DNA from: Gammaproteobacteria bacterium
Lineage (GTDB): Bacteria; Pseudomonadota; Gammaproteobacteria; DSM-19610
Assembly: GCA_030618475.1 (NCBI GenBank)
Contig: JAUXDG010000178.1
Span: 1 to 6,057, forward strand
Reading direction: 5' to 3'
DNA: 6,057 nucleotides
Shown: positions 1-5,988 of the stretch, piece by piece
How the letters are laid out: each line of letters starts with the position of its first letter
How positions within the stretch are numbered: position 1 is the first letter of the stretch
Translations under genes and position numbers: made by a program
Notes under the pieces: model-generated
What the model saw: the letters and a program-made list of their open reading frames with translations, nothing else
Databases searched by the model: none
Told to the model about the DNA's origin: nothing

Positions 1-1
1 G

Positions 2-3000
2 GACTGGGAAACGCTGCCCTACGACAGCTTTTCCCCGCACCAGGACATCATCTCCGAACGGCTGCAAACCCTGCAGCGCCTGCCGACCCTGAAAAAAGGC
101 ATTTTACTGGTGCCGGTGGCCACGCTGTTGCAGCGCCTGCCGCCGCCCGGCTTTCTCGATCAGTACAGCCTGATGCTGGATACCGGCAGCACACTGGATC
201 TTGACGCCATGCGCGGCCGGCTGCAGAAAGCCGGCTACCGTTGTGTGTCACAGGTTATGGAGCACGGTGAATTCGCGGTTCGCGGTTCGATACTGGATCT
301 GTTCCCCATGGGCGCCCGGGTGCCGTTTCGTATCGACCTGTTCGATGATGAAATCGAATCCATACGCACGTTTGACCCGGACAGCCAGCGTTCGGTGGAA
401 AAAGTCGATCAGGTCCGGCTGCTGCCGGCACACGAGTTCCCGGTAGACGAGGCCGCCATTACCCGCTTCCGGCAAGCCTACCGCAGCCGCTTTGAAGGCG
501 ATCCCCAACGTTCCCTGATCTATCGTGACGTCAGTAACGGCCTGATACCCAATGGCATCGAATACTACCTGCCGCTGTTTCTGGAACAGACCGCCAACCT
601 GTTCGATTACCTGCACCACACCGCCTGCCTGGTTGAAAGCGAACAGGCAGGCGCTGCCATGGAACATTTCCGTGATGAAGTCGCCGAGCGCTACGAGTCA
701 CTGCGGCACGATATCGAACACCCCCTGTTACCCCCCGAACAGCTCTATCTGTCCGAGTCCGAAACCGCCGCGGCAACGTCCGCCTATGCCCGCATTGAAC
801 TACAGCGGGCCGAGGCCCTGGATACCGACACAGAGGCCATAAACTTCGCCACCCGGGCATTGCCCGCGCTGCTGGTCAAGGCCCGTGCCGAACGTCCGGC
901 CGGTGCCGTGCAGGATTTTCTCGCCGGTTTTGCCGGGCGCACGTTGATCTGTGCCGAATCTGCAGGACGGCGTGAAACGCTTATCGGGCAATTGCGGGAG
1001 TTTGGCCTGCGCCCGCGTGTGGTCGAAGGCTGGCAGGCCTTCCAGACGTCGGACGACGCCCTGGCGATTACTGTGGCGCCGCTGGAACTGGGTGCCTGGC
1101 TGGATGTGGATCCGGCCCTGGCCATCATTACCGAAGCCCAGCTGTTCGGTGAGCGCGCCCTGCAGCAACGCCGTCGACGGCCCAGGCGTGATGCGGATGT
1201 CATTATCCGCAACCTCACCGATCTGAGTGTCGATGCACCGGTGGTACACGAAGACCATGGCGTGGGCCGCTACCTCGGCCTGCAGAAACTGTCGGTGGGC
1301 GGGTTTGAAGCGGAATTTCTGACGCTGCAGTATGCCGGCAACGACAAGTTGTATGTCCCGGTCGCCTCCCTGCACCTGATCAGCCGTTATACCGGCTCGT
1401 CACCGGAAAACGCACCGCTGCACAAACTGGGCAGTGATCACTGGCAGAAAGCGCGTAAGAAGGCGGCACAACGCATCCATGACGTGGCGGTGGAGCTGCT
1501 GGATATCTACGCCCGTCGTGCGGCGCGTCAAGGCCATGCCGCGCACATCGATGCCGAGGAATACAGCGCCTTTGCCAGCGCCTTCCCGTTCGAGGAAACC
1601 CCGGACCAGGCGCAGGCGATCGAAGCCGTAGTCGATGATCTGGTCTCGGCACGACCCATGGATCGGGTGACCTGTGGCGATGTCGGTTTCGGCAAAACCG
1701 AAGTCGCCATGCGGGCGGCCTTTGTCGCCGCGCAATCCGGGCGCCAGGTGATCGTGCTGGTGCCGACCACCCTGCTCGCCCAGCAGCATTACCAGAACTT
1801 CTGCGACCGTTTTGCCGACTGGCCGATCAGCATCGAGGTGTTGTCGCGCTTCCGCAGCAAAAAACAGCAGAACGGCATCATCGCCCGCTTCGCCAGTGGC
1901 AGCATCGATATCCTCATCGGCACACACAAGCTCCTGCAGGATGATGTAAAGCCGAAAAACCTCGGCCTGGCCATCATCGACGAAGAACACCGTTTCGGCG
2001 TGCGCCAGAAAGAAAAGCTCAAGGCGCTGCGCGCCGAAGTGGACCTGCTGACCCTGACGGCGACACCGATTCCACGCACCCTCAACATGTCCCTGTCGGG
2101 TCTGCGCGACCTGTCCATCATCGCCACGCCACCGATGCAACGACTCGCCGTCAAGACCTTCATCACCGAGTGGAACAAGGCCACCATACGCGAAGCCTGT
2201 CTGCGTGAAATCACCCGCGGCGGCCAGGTGTATTTCCTGCATAATGAAGTCGAGAGCATCGAGAAAATTGCCCGTGAACTGCGCGAACTGGTTCCCGAGG
2301 CCAGCATTGAAATCGCCCACGGGCAAATGCGTGAACGCGACCTCGAACAGGTCATGCTCGACTTTTATCACCGTCGCTTCAATATCCTGTTGTGCACTAC
2401 CATTATCGAAAGCGGTATCGACGTGCCGACCGCCAATACCATCCTCATCAATCGCGCCGACCGGCTGGGTCTGGCCCAGCTGCACCAGTTGCGCGGCCGT
2501 GTCGGTCGTTCGCACCACCGCGCCTATGCCTACCTGATCGTGCCGCACCGCAAAGCCATGACCGATGATGCCATCAAGCGCATCGAAGCGATTGAATCAC
2601 TCGAGGACCTCGGCGCCGGCTTCACACTGGCGACCCACGACCTGGAAATCCGCGGCGCCGGCGAACTGCTCGGTGACGAACAGAGTGGCCAGATCCAGGA
2701 AATCGGCTTTACGCTGTACAGCGAACTGCTTGAACGCGCCGTGGAAGCCTTGAAAGCGGGACGGGAACCGGGGCTGGACCGTCCCCTGAACCACGGGCCG
2801 GAAGTCGATCTGCATCTCCCGGCCCTGATACCGGACGATTATCTGCCGGACGTCCACGGCCGACTGATCCTGTACAAGCGCATTGCCAGCGCAGCCGACA
2901 AGGATGATCTGCGCGAACTGCAGGTGGAAATGATAGACCGCTTCGGCTTGCTGCCCGACGCCGTGAAACATTTGTTCAGTATCACCGAACTCAAACTCAA

Positions 3001-3238
3001 AGCGGTGCCGCTCGGCATCAGCAAGATTGACGTCGGTGAAAGCAGCGGACGCCTGCTCTTCGGTCCACAACCGAATGTCGACCCCGGCGCGATTATTCAA
3101 CTGATCCAGACCAAGCCCGCTCACTACAGTCTGGATGGTTCCGATAAAATCCGCTTCCAGCTCGATATGGCATCGCCTGAACAACGGCTTGCAAGTGTCA
3201 GCGCCTTGCTGGACAGCTTGAGCACCAAAACCGACTAG
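2..3238 (+). CDS. mfd: Transcription-repair coupling factor Mfd (5' end cut by window edge)
   Basis: Mfd is a cytoplasmic ATP-dependent DNA translocase. It pushes on stalled RNA polymerase, removes it, and recruits UvrA to start excision repair of the transcribed strand. The frame is open from base 2, and 1078 codons are visible to the TAG at 3236-3238. The first residues (DWETLPYDSFSPHQ) match E. coli Mfd from about residue 72, so roughly 70 codons are missing and the full length would be close to the 1148 aa of E. coli. Domains in visible-residue numbering: UvrB-like module in the first ~300; RNA polymerase interaction domain from ~414 (VVHEDHGVGRYLGL, then KLYVPVASLHLISRY); Walker A GDVGFGKT 559-566; DEEH box 660-663; motif III TLTATPIPRT 684-693; motifs V/VI from ~798 (CTTIIESGIDVPTAN) to RGRVGR 831-836; C-terminal autoinhibitory domain ~920-1078. 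All helicase motifs are intact and no frameshift is seen. The GTG at 110 is internal, not the start. Identity is essentially certain. Confidence 0.98.
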   Translation, partial: DWETLPYDSFSPHQDIISERLQTLQRLPTLKKGILLVPVATLLQRLPPPGFLDQYSLMLDTGSTLDLDAMRGRLQKAGYRCVSQVMEHGEFAVRGSILDLFPMGARVPFRIDLFDDEIESIRTFDPDSQRSVEKVDQVRLLPAHEFPVDEAAITRFRQAYRSRFEGDPQRSLIYRDVSNGLIPNGIEYYLPLFLEQTANLFDYLHHTACLVESEQAGAAMEHFRDEVAERYESLRHDIEHPLLPPEQLYLSESETAAATSAYARIELQRAEALDTDTEAINFATRALPALLVKARAERPAGAVQDFLAGFAGRTLICAESAGRRETLIGQLREFGLRPRVVEGWQAFQTSDDALAITVAPLELGAWLDVDPALAIITEAQLFGERALQQRRRRPRRDADVIIRNLTDLSVDAPVVHEDHGVGRYLGLQKLSVGGFEAEFLTLQYAGNDKLYVPVASLHLISRYTGSSPENAPLHKLGSDHWQKARKKAAQRIHDVAVELLDIYARRAARQGHAAHIDAEEYSAFASAFPFEETPDQAQAIEAVVDDLVSARPMDRVTCGDVGFGKTEVAMRAAFVAAQSGRQVIVLVPTTLLAQQHYQNFCDRFADWPISIEVLSRFRSKKQQNGIIARFASGSIDILIGTHKLLQDDVKPKNLGLAIIDEEHRFGVRQKEKLKALRAEVDLLTLTATPIPRTLNMSLSGLRDLSIIATPPMQRLAVKTFITEWNKATIREACLREITRGGQVYFLHNEVESIEKIARELRELVPEASIEIAHGQMRERDLEQVMLDFYHRRFNILLCTTIIESGIDVPTANTILINRADRLGLAQLHQLRGRVGRSHHRAYAYLIVPHRKAMTDDAIKRIEAIESLEDLGAGFTLATHDLEIRGAGELLGDEQSGQIQEIGFTLYSELLERAVEALKAGREPGLDRPLNHGPEVDLHLPALIPDDYLPDVHGRLILYKRIASAADKDDLRELQVEMIDRFGLLPDAVKHLFSITELKLKAVPLGISKIDVGESSGRLLFGPQPNVDPGAIIQLIQTKPAHYSLDGSDKIRFQLDMASPEQRLASVSALLDSLSTKTD

Positions 3239-3241
3239 CCA

Positions 3242-3335
3242 GGATTTCAAGGGGTCAGAGTACTTGAAATCTTCACTGAATAAGATTTTCAAGGGGGCAG
3301 CGCAGGATTTCAAGTACTCTGACCCCTTGAAAACC
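3242..3335. repeat. REPIN-like pair of inverted palindromic units
   Basis: Bases 3245-3271 are the exact reverse complement of 3306-3332 (27 of 27). The match extends outward to 3242/3335 with one mismatch. The arms are separated by 34 bases. Each arm is itself palindromic: on the left, GATTTCAAG (3243-3251) pairs with CTTGAAATC (3263-3271) around the 11-base core GGGTCAGAGTA. The right arm carries the inverted core TACTCTGACCC with one mismatch in its stem. Two inverted REP-like units around a spacer is the arrangement named REPIN. From memory, GGGGTCAGAGTA-type palindromes occur near REP-associated tyrosine transposases (RAYTs) in gammaproteobacteria, but none is encoded here. Transcribed, the element could fold into one long hairpin or two short ones. 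The structure is read directly; the family assignment is inference. Confidence 0.75.
3284..3302 (+). repeat. Degenerate third copy of the REP-like unit
   Basis: GATTTTCAAGGGGGCAGCG lies between the two arms of the inverted repeat and reads in the same direction as the left arm. Compared with the left arm (from 3243) it has one extra T, G for T after the G-run, and C for A near the end. The right half of the palindrome is missing. It is probably a decayed or truncated unit from repeated insertion or recombination, although a chance match cannot be excluded at this length. Confidence 0.45.
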
Positions 3336-3425
3336 CCTTAAAGATTGTGTTCGCAAAAGATGTTAAAGTACACGCTGTTACCTGGGAACACAGCGGGTCT
3401 ATAGGAAATGCCCTGTGCTTGGAAT

Positions 3426-3452
3426 CCTTTGTGACCTTCGTGTCGTTGGTGG
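3426..3452 (+). repeat. Three degenerate 9-nt tandem units
   Basis: The stretch divides into CCTTTGTGA (3426-3434), CCTTCGTGT (3435-3443) and CGTTGGTGG (3444-3452), followed by TGAGAAAT. The shared pattern is roughly C-N-T-T-N-G-T-G-N. Sequences of the form CCTTCGTG-TCNTTGGTGGTGA strike me as a recurring intergenic repeat in proteobacterial genomes, but that is memory and not a search. It sits about 35-60 bases upstream of the csiV ATG. Confidence 0.35.
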
Positions 3453-3486
3453 TGAGAAATCGGGGCTAGAGCGGGATAGCAAAACC

Positions 3487-4167
3487 ATGATGTATTTTCG
3501 CAAACGGCTCCGCTCCCTGCTGGTCCTGATCGCCAGTGTGCTGGTGGCGCCGGCAGTCATCGCCGAGACGGACGATGCCCCGCCGCGGGAATATGAAATC
3601 GAATTGCTGATATTCCGGAACCTGGTGCAAAACGATGGTGGCGAAATCTGGCCGGTCGATTATGCCGACTGGTTCGAAGAACCCGTTGACAACGAACAGC
3701 CCGACACCGTCACTGTCACCGAAGCAGCAGTGACCTGGTTACCGAAATCAAAGTTTCGTTTAACGGCTCAGCGAAACGCCCTGGCCAGATCCGCGCCCTA
3801 TCGTCCGCTCGCCCACCTCGCCTGGCGACAGGTTGTGCCGGGCCGGCAACAGGCAAAACCGGTTGAATTGCCGAGTGGGCAAGACAACCCGGACAGAGCC
3901 TACGTCGATGGCCTGGCCCGGGTTGCCGTCGAACGCTACCTGCACCTGGACCTGGACCTGCGCCTGCATCTGCCTGCCAGCGCCACACAGGCCACCTCAC
4001 TGGAATACGGGGTGCCGGAGATCAGGCTCAAACAGCAGCGCCGCATGCGCAGCAAGGAACTGCACTATTTTGATCATCCGCGGTTCGGTGTTATTGCGCT
4101 GATCACTCCCTACGAGTCGCCTCAGGCCACACCGGAAACGGACATCCCTGTCTCCGCACAGCCATAA
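3487..4167 (+). CDS. csiV: CsiV-family peptidoglycan-binding envelope protein
   Basis: This 226-aa protein belongs to the CsiV family, known from Vibrio cholerae as a peptidoglycan-binding protein needed for growth in the presence of certain D-amino acids. I chose the ATG at 3487 because it opens a classic signal peptide: positively charged start (MMYFRKRLR), hydrophobic stretch (SLLVLIASVLVAPAV) and a likely signal peptidase I site after AVIA (residue 26). The ATG at 3490 is equally possible. The GTG at 3415 would bury the signal peptide behind 24 residues. Family landmarks are present: YEIELLIFRN near residues 36-45 at the mature N-terminus, PYRPLAHLAWRQ near 104-115, an alternating strand YLHLDLDLRLHLP, and RRMRSKELHYFDHPRFGV near 185-201. 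The protein should be periplasmic or membrane-associated. The gene is codirectional with mfd but 248 bp downstream, and convergent with the salvage operon. The ribosome site is weak (GCGGGA at 3471-3476). The family call is firm; the cellular role here is inferred. Confidence 0.88.
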   Translation: MMYFRKRLRSLLVLIASVLVAPAVIAETDDAPPREYEIELLIFRNLVQNDGGEIWPVDYADWFEEPVDNEQPDTVTVTEAAVTWLPKSKFRLTAQRNALARSAPYRPLAHLAWRQVVPGRQQAKPVELPSGQDNPDRAYVDGLARVAVERYLHLDLDLRLHLPASATQATSLEYGVPEIRLKQQRRMRSKELHYFDHPRFGVIALITPYESPQATPETDIPVSAQP

Positions 4168-4182
4168 AAAACACCGTCGATT

Positions 4183-4953
4183 TCATGGCCGTGATTCACG
4201 ACAGCTCACGCCTTCCAGCATCGGTATGGCTGTTTCCAGCAAGCGGCGTACTTTCGCCATGCCGCTGACCAGATTGGTCTCGATATCCTCCATGCTGATC
4301 GTCCCGGTTCCGCGGCCCGCCGCCCGGTTGGCAATCACCGCACAGCTGGCATAACAAAGTCCCAGTTCCCGCGCCAGCGCCGCTTCCGGCATACCGGTCA
4401 TACCGACCATGCTGCAGCCGTCTCTTTCCAAGCGGTCTATTTCGGCGGCAGTCTCCAGCCTCGGACCCTGCATCGCGGCATAGGTCCCGTGTTCGGCCGC
4501 CTCGAGCTTGAGCTGTCTGGCCGCCTTGATCAGCAAGCGTCGAACCGGCTCGCTGTACGGCTCGGTGAAATCAATATGCGTGACCTGATCCAGGTCGCTC
4601 TCGAAACAGGTGTGCTGGCGGGACCAGGTGTAATCGATGATCTGGTCCGGGAACGCCAGTCTGCCCGGCTGCATATCCTCACAAATACCACCCACCGCCG
4701 CCACCGCAATAACGCTGCGCACACCGGTTTCGCGCAGTGCCCAGATATTGGCCCGGTAATTCACCCTGTGCGGAGGAATGGTATGACCACGGCCGTGGCG
4801 GGAGATGAACACAACGTCCTTGTTGCACAGTTGACCATGGATCAGGGGACCGGAGGGTTCGCCATACGGCGTAGGCATCACTTGCCGGTGCTTGATTTCA
4901 AGATTCTTGAGTGTGGTCAGTCCGGTGCCACCGATAATTGCCAGTTCAGCCAT
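4183..4953 (-). CDS. mtnP: S-methyl-5'-thioinosine phosphorylase (MTAP/PNP family)
   Basis: This 256-aa cytoplasmic enzyme is of the MTAP/PNP nucleoside phosphorylase family. It uses phosphate to cleave a 5'-methylthio nucleoside into the base and 5-methylthioribose-1-phosphate. Seen: N-terminal GGTG loop (8-11), the HGRGHTIPPHRVNYRANIWAL phosphate/sugar region (53-73), AVGGI (86-90), GPRLET (163-168) and MTGMPEAALARE (185-196). Human MTAP reads ATDYD after the equivalent helix and uses its aspartates to hold adenine's amino group. This protein reads ANRAAG, with Asn209 in the place of the first aspartate. That favours 6-oxopurines, as in the Pseudomonas methylthioinosine phosphorylase (PA3004), so I prefer methylthioinosine to methylthioadenosine as substrate. 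The symbol is the general family one. It is the last gene of the leftward operon, 21 nt after hpt, with a weak GGGA ribosome site 5 nt before the ATG. The start matches the family N-terminus. Hypoxanthine it releases is the substrate of the upstream gene product. Confidence 0.9.
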   Translation of the reverse strand: MAELAIIGGTGLTTLKNLEIKHRQVMPTPYGEPSGPLIHGQLCNKDVVFISRHGRGHTIPPHRVNYRANIWALRETGVRSVIAVAAVGGICEDMQPGRLAFPDQIIDYTWSRQHTCFESDLDQVTHIDFTEPYSEPVRRLLIKAARQLKLEAAEHGTYAAMQGPRLETAAEIDRLERDGCSMVGMTGMPEAALARELGLCYASCAVIANRAAGRGTGTISMEDIETNLVSGMAKVRRLLETAIPMLEGVSCRESRP

Positions 4954-4974
4954 AGGGTTCCCGTTTTGTTTTGC

Positions 4975-5526
4975 CTACTCAGCAACCGCGTAGATGCCCT
5001 TCAGGTTACGCAAATAACCATGGTAGTCCATCCCATAGCCGAACAGGTAACGGTCTTCGACCTGCAGCCCGACGAAGTCCGCTTTAAGGTCATCCGGCTT
5101 ACGCCCGTGGATTTTTTCAACCAGGACCGCACTGTAGACCGCCCCGGCACCCTGTTCATGGCAATAGTCCAGAATAGCAGCCAGGGTCAGGCCTTCGTCC
5201 AGGATATCGTCGACCACCAGCAGGGTACGTCCTTTCAGGTCTTGTGAAGGTCGTGTGATCCACTTCAATGCCTTGCCGCCCCGGGTGCCCTGGTAACGCG
5301 TTGCGTGCAGGTAGTCGAGCTGAACGGGGAACCTGAGGCGGGTAAACAATTCACTGCTGACGATCAATCCACCCGTCATAACACACAGCAACAGCGGATT
5401 ACGGTCGCTGATGACCTGCCCGATGTCGGCCGCCATCCTGTCCAGCGCCGTCTCGACCTGCTCTTGTGTGCAGAGTTGATCGGCGGCTTCGAGCACCTCC
5501 TGTACCTTGTCCGTGTCGATGCTCAT
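4975..5526 (-). CDS. hpt: Hypoxanthine-guanine phosphoribosyltransferase
   Basis: This 183-aa enzyme, of typical length for bacterial 6-oxopurine phosphoribosyltransferases, transfers ribose-5-phosphate from PRPP to hypoxanthine or guanine, giving IMP or GMP in the cytoplasm. The PRPP-binding signature is LLVVDDILDEGLT (102-114), with acidic pair D106/D107 and the likely catalytic base D110. LCVMTGGL (47-54) is the pyrophosphate loop, DYLHATRY (71-78) the flexible-loop start, Lys138 in VEKIHGRK the expected contact to the purine 6-oxo group, and VEDRYLFGYGMDYHGYLRNL (156-175) the C-terminal base-binding region. It resembles the gammaproteobacterial Hpt subgroup often found beside methylthioinosine phosphorylase. 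The ATG (5526-5524) directly follows the TGA of the upstream gene with no base between, and there is no clear ribosome site of its own, so translation is probably coupled. Family certain; preference between hypoxanthine and guanine is not readable. Confidence 0.94.
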   Translation of the reverse strand: MSIDTDKVQEVLEAADQLCTQEQVETALDRMAADIGQVISDRNPLLLCVMTGGLIVSSELFTRLRFPVQLDYLHATRYQGTRGGKALKWITRPSQDLKGRTLLVVDDILDEGLTLAAILDYCHEQGAGAVYSAVLVEKIHGRKPDDLKADFVGLQVEDRYLFGYGMDYHGYLRNLKGIYAVAE

Positions 5527-5895
5527 TCAGTAGGTAAAGGTGACCGTGGCATCATCCATCGCTTCACTGATGAGATAAGCGCCACCGACCGTCTCGTCGA
5601 TTTCTGGAATCAGGTCATCACCCCAGAATTCCAGTGTCGGCGTACAGACCTTGAAGGTGACACCCGCCTCGTGGGCTTCCTGGATAAAATCGTAGGCGGT
5701 CCGCTTGCTGCCCAGCTGAACAACAATCCGCTCGGCGACCCCGCGTATGGCCAGCTCCCCGGAGCGGCCGGTCAGGATAACTTCAACCTCATAATCCATG
5801 GCCGCCGCCACCGTCGCCTGGAAAAACGGCGCCCCCAGTTCACTCGGATTGGCAGGATCGGTATTCACCATCACGATTATCAGCTTGTCGGCCAT
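5527..5895 (-). CDS. DsrE-family protein, possible sulfur carrier
   Basis: This 122-aa small cytoplasmic protein appears to be of the DsrE/DsrF-like fold. It has a first beta strand (ADKLIIVMVNTDP), a following helix (GAPFFQATVAAAMDYEVEVILTG) and the FKVCTPTLEF segment. Its only cysteine, Cys84, falls close to the position where TusD and DsrE (about Cys78) bind persulfide, but it sits in CTPTLEFWGDD and not in a known Dsr or Tus signature, so sulfur transfer is a possibility and not shown. The remaining C-terminus is acidic (IPEIDETVGGAYLISEAMDDATVTF). I chose the ATG at 5895-5893 because a strong GGAGG (5907-5903) lies 7 nt upstream. The in-frame TTG at 5910 would lie inside the promoter leader and overlap that site. 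It is the first gene of the operon and its stop abuts hpt. A real gene: very sure. DsrE family: fairly sure. Function: unknown. Confidence 0.8.
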   Translation of the reverse strand: MADKLIIVMVNTDPANPSELGAPFFQATVAAAMDYEVEVILTGRSGELAIRGVAERIVVQLGSKRTAYDFIQEAHEAGVTFKVCTPTLEFWGDDLIPEIDETVGGAYLISEAMDDATVTFTY

Positions 5896-5902
5896 TACCT
5901 TC

Positions 5903-5907
5903 CCTCC
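5903..5907 (-). promoter_or_regulatory. Strong ribosome binding site of the DsrE-family gene
   Basis: On the minus strand the run GGGAGGGAAGGTA precedes the ATG at 5895. GGAGG occupies 5907-5903 with a 7-nt spacer, which is near ideal. This site decides the start in favour of ATG 5895 over TTG 5910. It is much stronger than the sites before the two downstream genes, consistent with coupled translation of the operon. Confidence 0.75.
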
Positions 5908-5926
5908 CAAATCCGCATGTGCGGTG

Positions 5927-5955
5927 ATTATAGTTTTTAGCCTGTCGGTATTCTA
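5927..5955 (-). promoter_or_regulatory. Sigma-70-type promoter of the DsrE-hpt-phosphorylase operon
   Basis: Minus-strand TATAAT at 5932-5927 is a perfect -10 element, preceded by an A-rich stretch. With a 17-bp spacer the -35 would be TAGAAT (5955-5950), only three of six matches to TTGACA. Transcription would begin near 5920, giving a leader of about 25 nt that includes the GGAGG site. The weak -35 suggests dependence on an activator or on AT-rich upstream DNA. A small palindrome CCGC-ATGT-GCGG (5913-5924) lies at the expected start and could be an operator or a short leader hairpin. Position and -10 are convincing; the -35 is not. Confidence 0.6.
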
Positions 5956-5988
5956 TGATTAAAGAGGCACTGATGTGGCCTTGAGGCG

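Larger units (their letters stand above)
3239..3486. other. Repeat-rich spacer between mfd and csiV, no gene
   Basis: I find no credible gene in these 248 bases. The left third (to ~3335) is a REPIN-like inverted repeat with a partial extra copy. Next comes a small hairpin of 6-bp stem and 11-nt loop: CGCTGT at 3373-3378 pairs with ACAGCG at 3390-3395. From ~3426 there is a block of three related 9-mers. A promoter for csiV is expected here if it is not read through from mfd. The best match is poor: TTACCT (3378-3383), 16 bp, TATAGG (3400-3405), so I do not call it as a feature. No stem followed by a T-run on the + strand is present, so I see no standard terminator for mfd. Confidence 0.6.

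Noticed and set aside
1400..2548. Long open frame of 382 codons on the minus strand
   Set aside because: It lies wholly opposite the helicase core of mfd, matches no family I know, and is explained by GC-rich codon use in mfd.
2597..3313. Minus-strand frame of 238 codons crossing the mfd 3' end and half of the REP-like element
   Set aside because: Antisense to the conserved mfd C-terminus, with its start inside the repeat; no recognisable protein.
3242..3335. Inverted repeat as a Rho-independent terminator of mfd
   Set aside because: No T-run follows the right arm on the + strand (AAAACCCCTTAAAG), and the nested palindromes fit a REP-like repeat better.
3415..3486. Upstream GTG start for csiV, adding 24 residues
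   Set aside because: The extra residues are not family-like, come from the repeat block, and would place the signal peptide internally.
4165..4205. Bidirectional terminator between the convergent csiV and phosphorylase genes
   Set aside because: Only a 4-bp stem (CGTG-ATT-CACG) is visible, inside the phosphorylase C-terminus, and the A-run after csiV is not paired with a stem.
4489..5247. Plus-strand frame of 252 codons across the phosphorylase and hpt genes
   Set aside because: It is antisense to two well-supported enzymes and crosses their intergenic gap; a shadow frame.
5305..5940. Plus-strand frame of 211 codons opposite hpt and the DsrE-family gene
   Set aside because: It covers two real genes and their promoter on the other strand and has no family features.
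5973..5984. Mini leader frame ATG-TGG-CCT-TGA before the possible divergent gene, with AGAGG upstream
   Set aside because: Three codons with a single Trp are too little to support an attenuation leader, and the downstream gene is itself uncertain.
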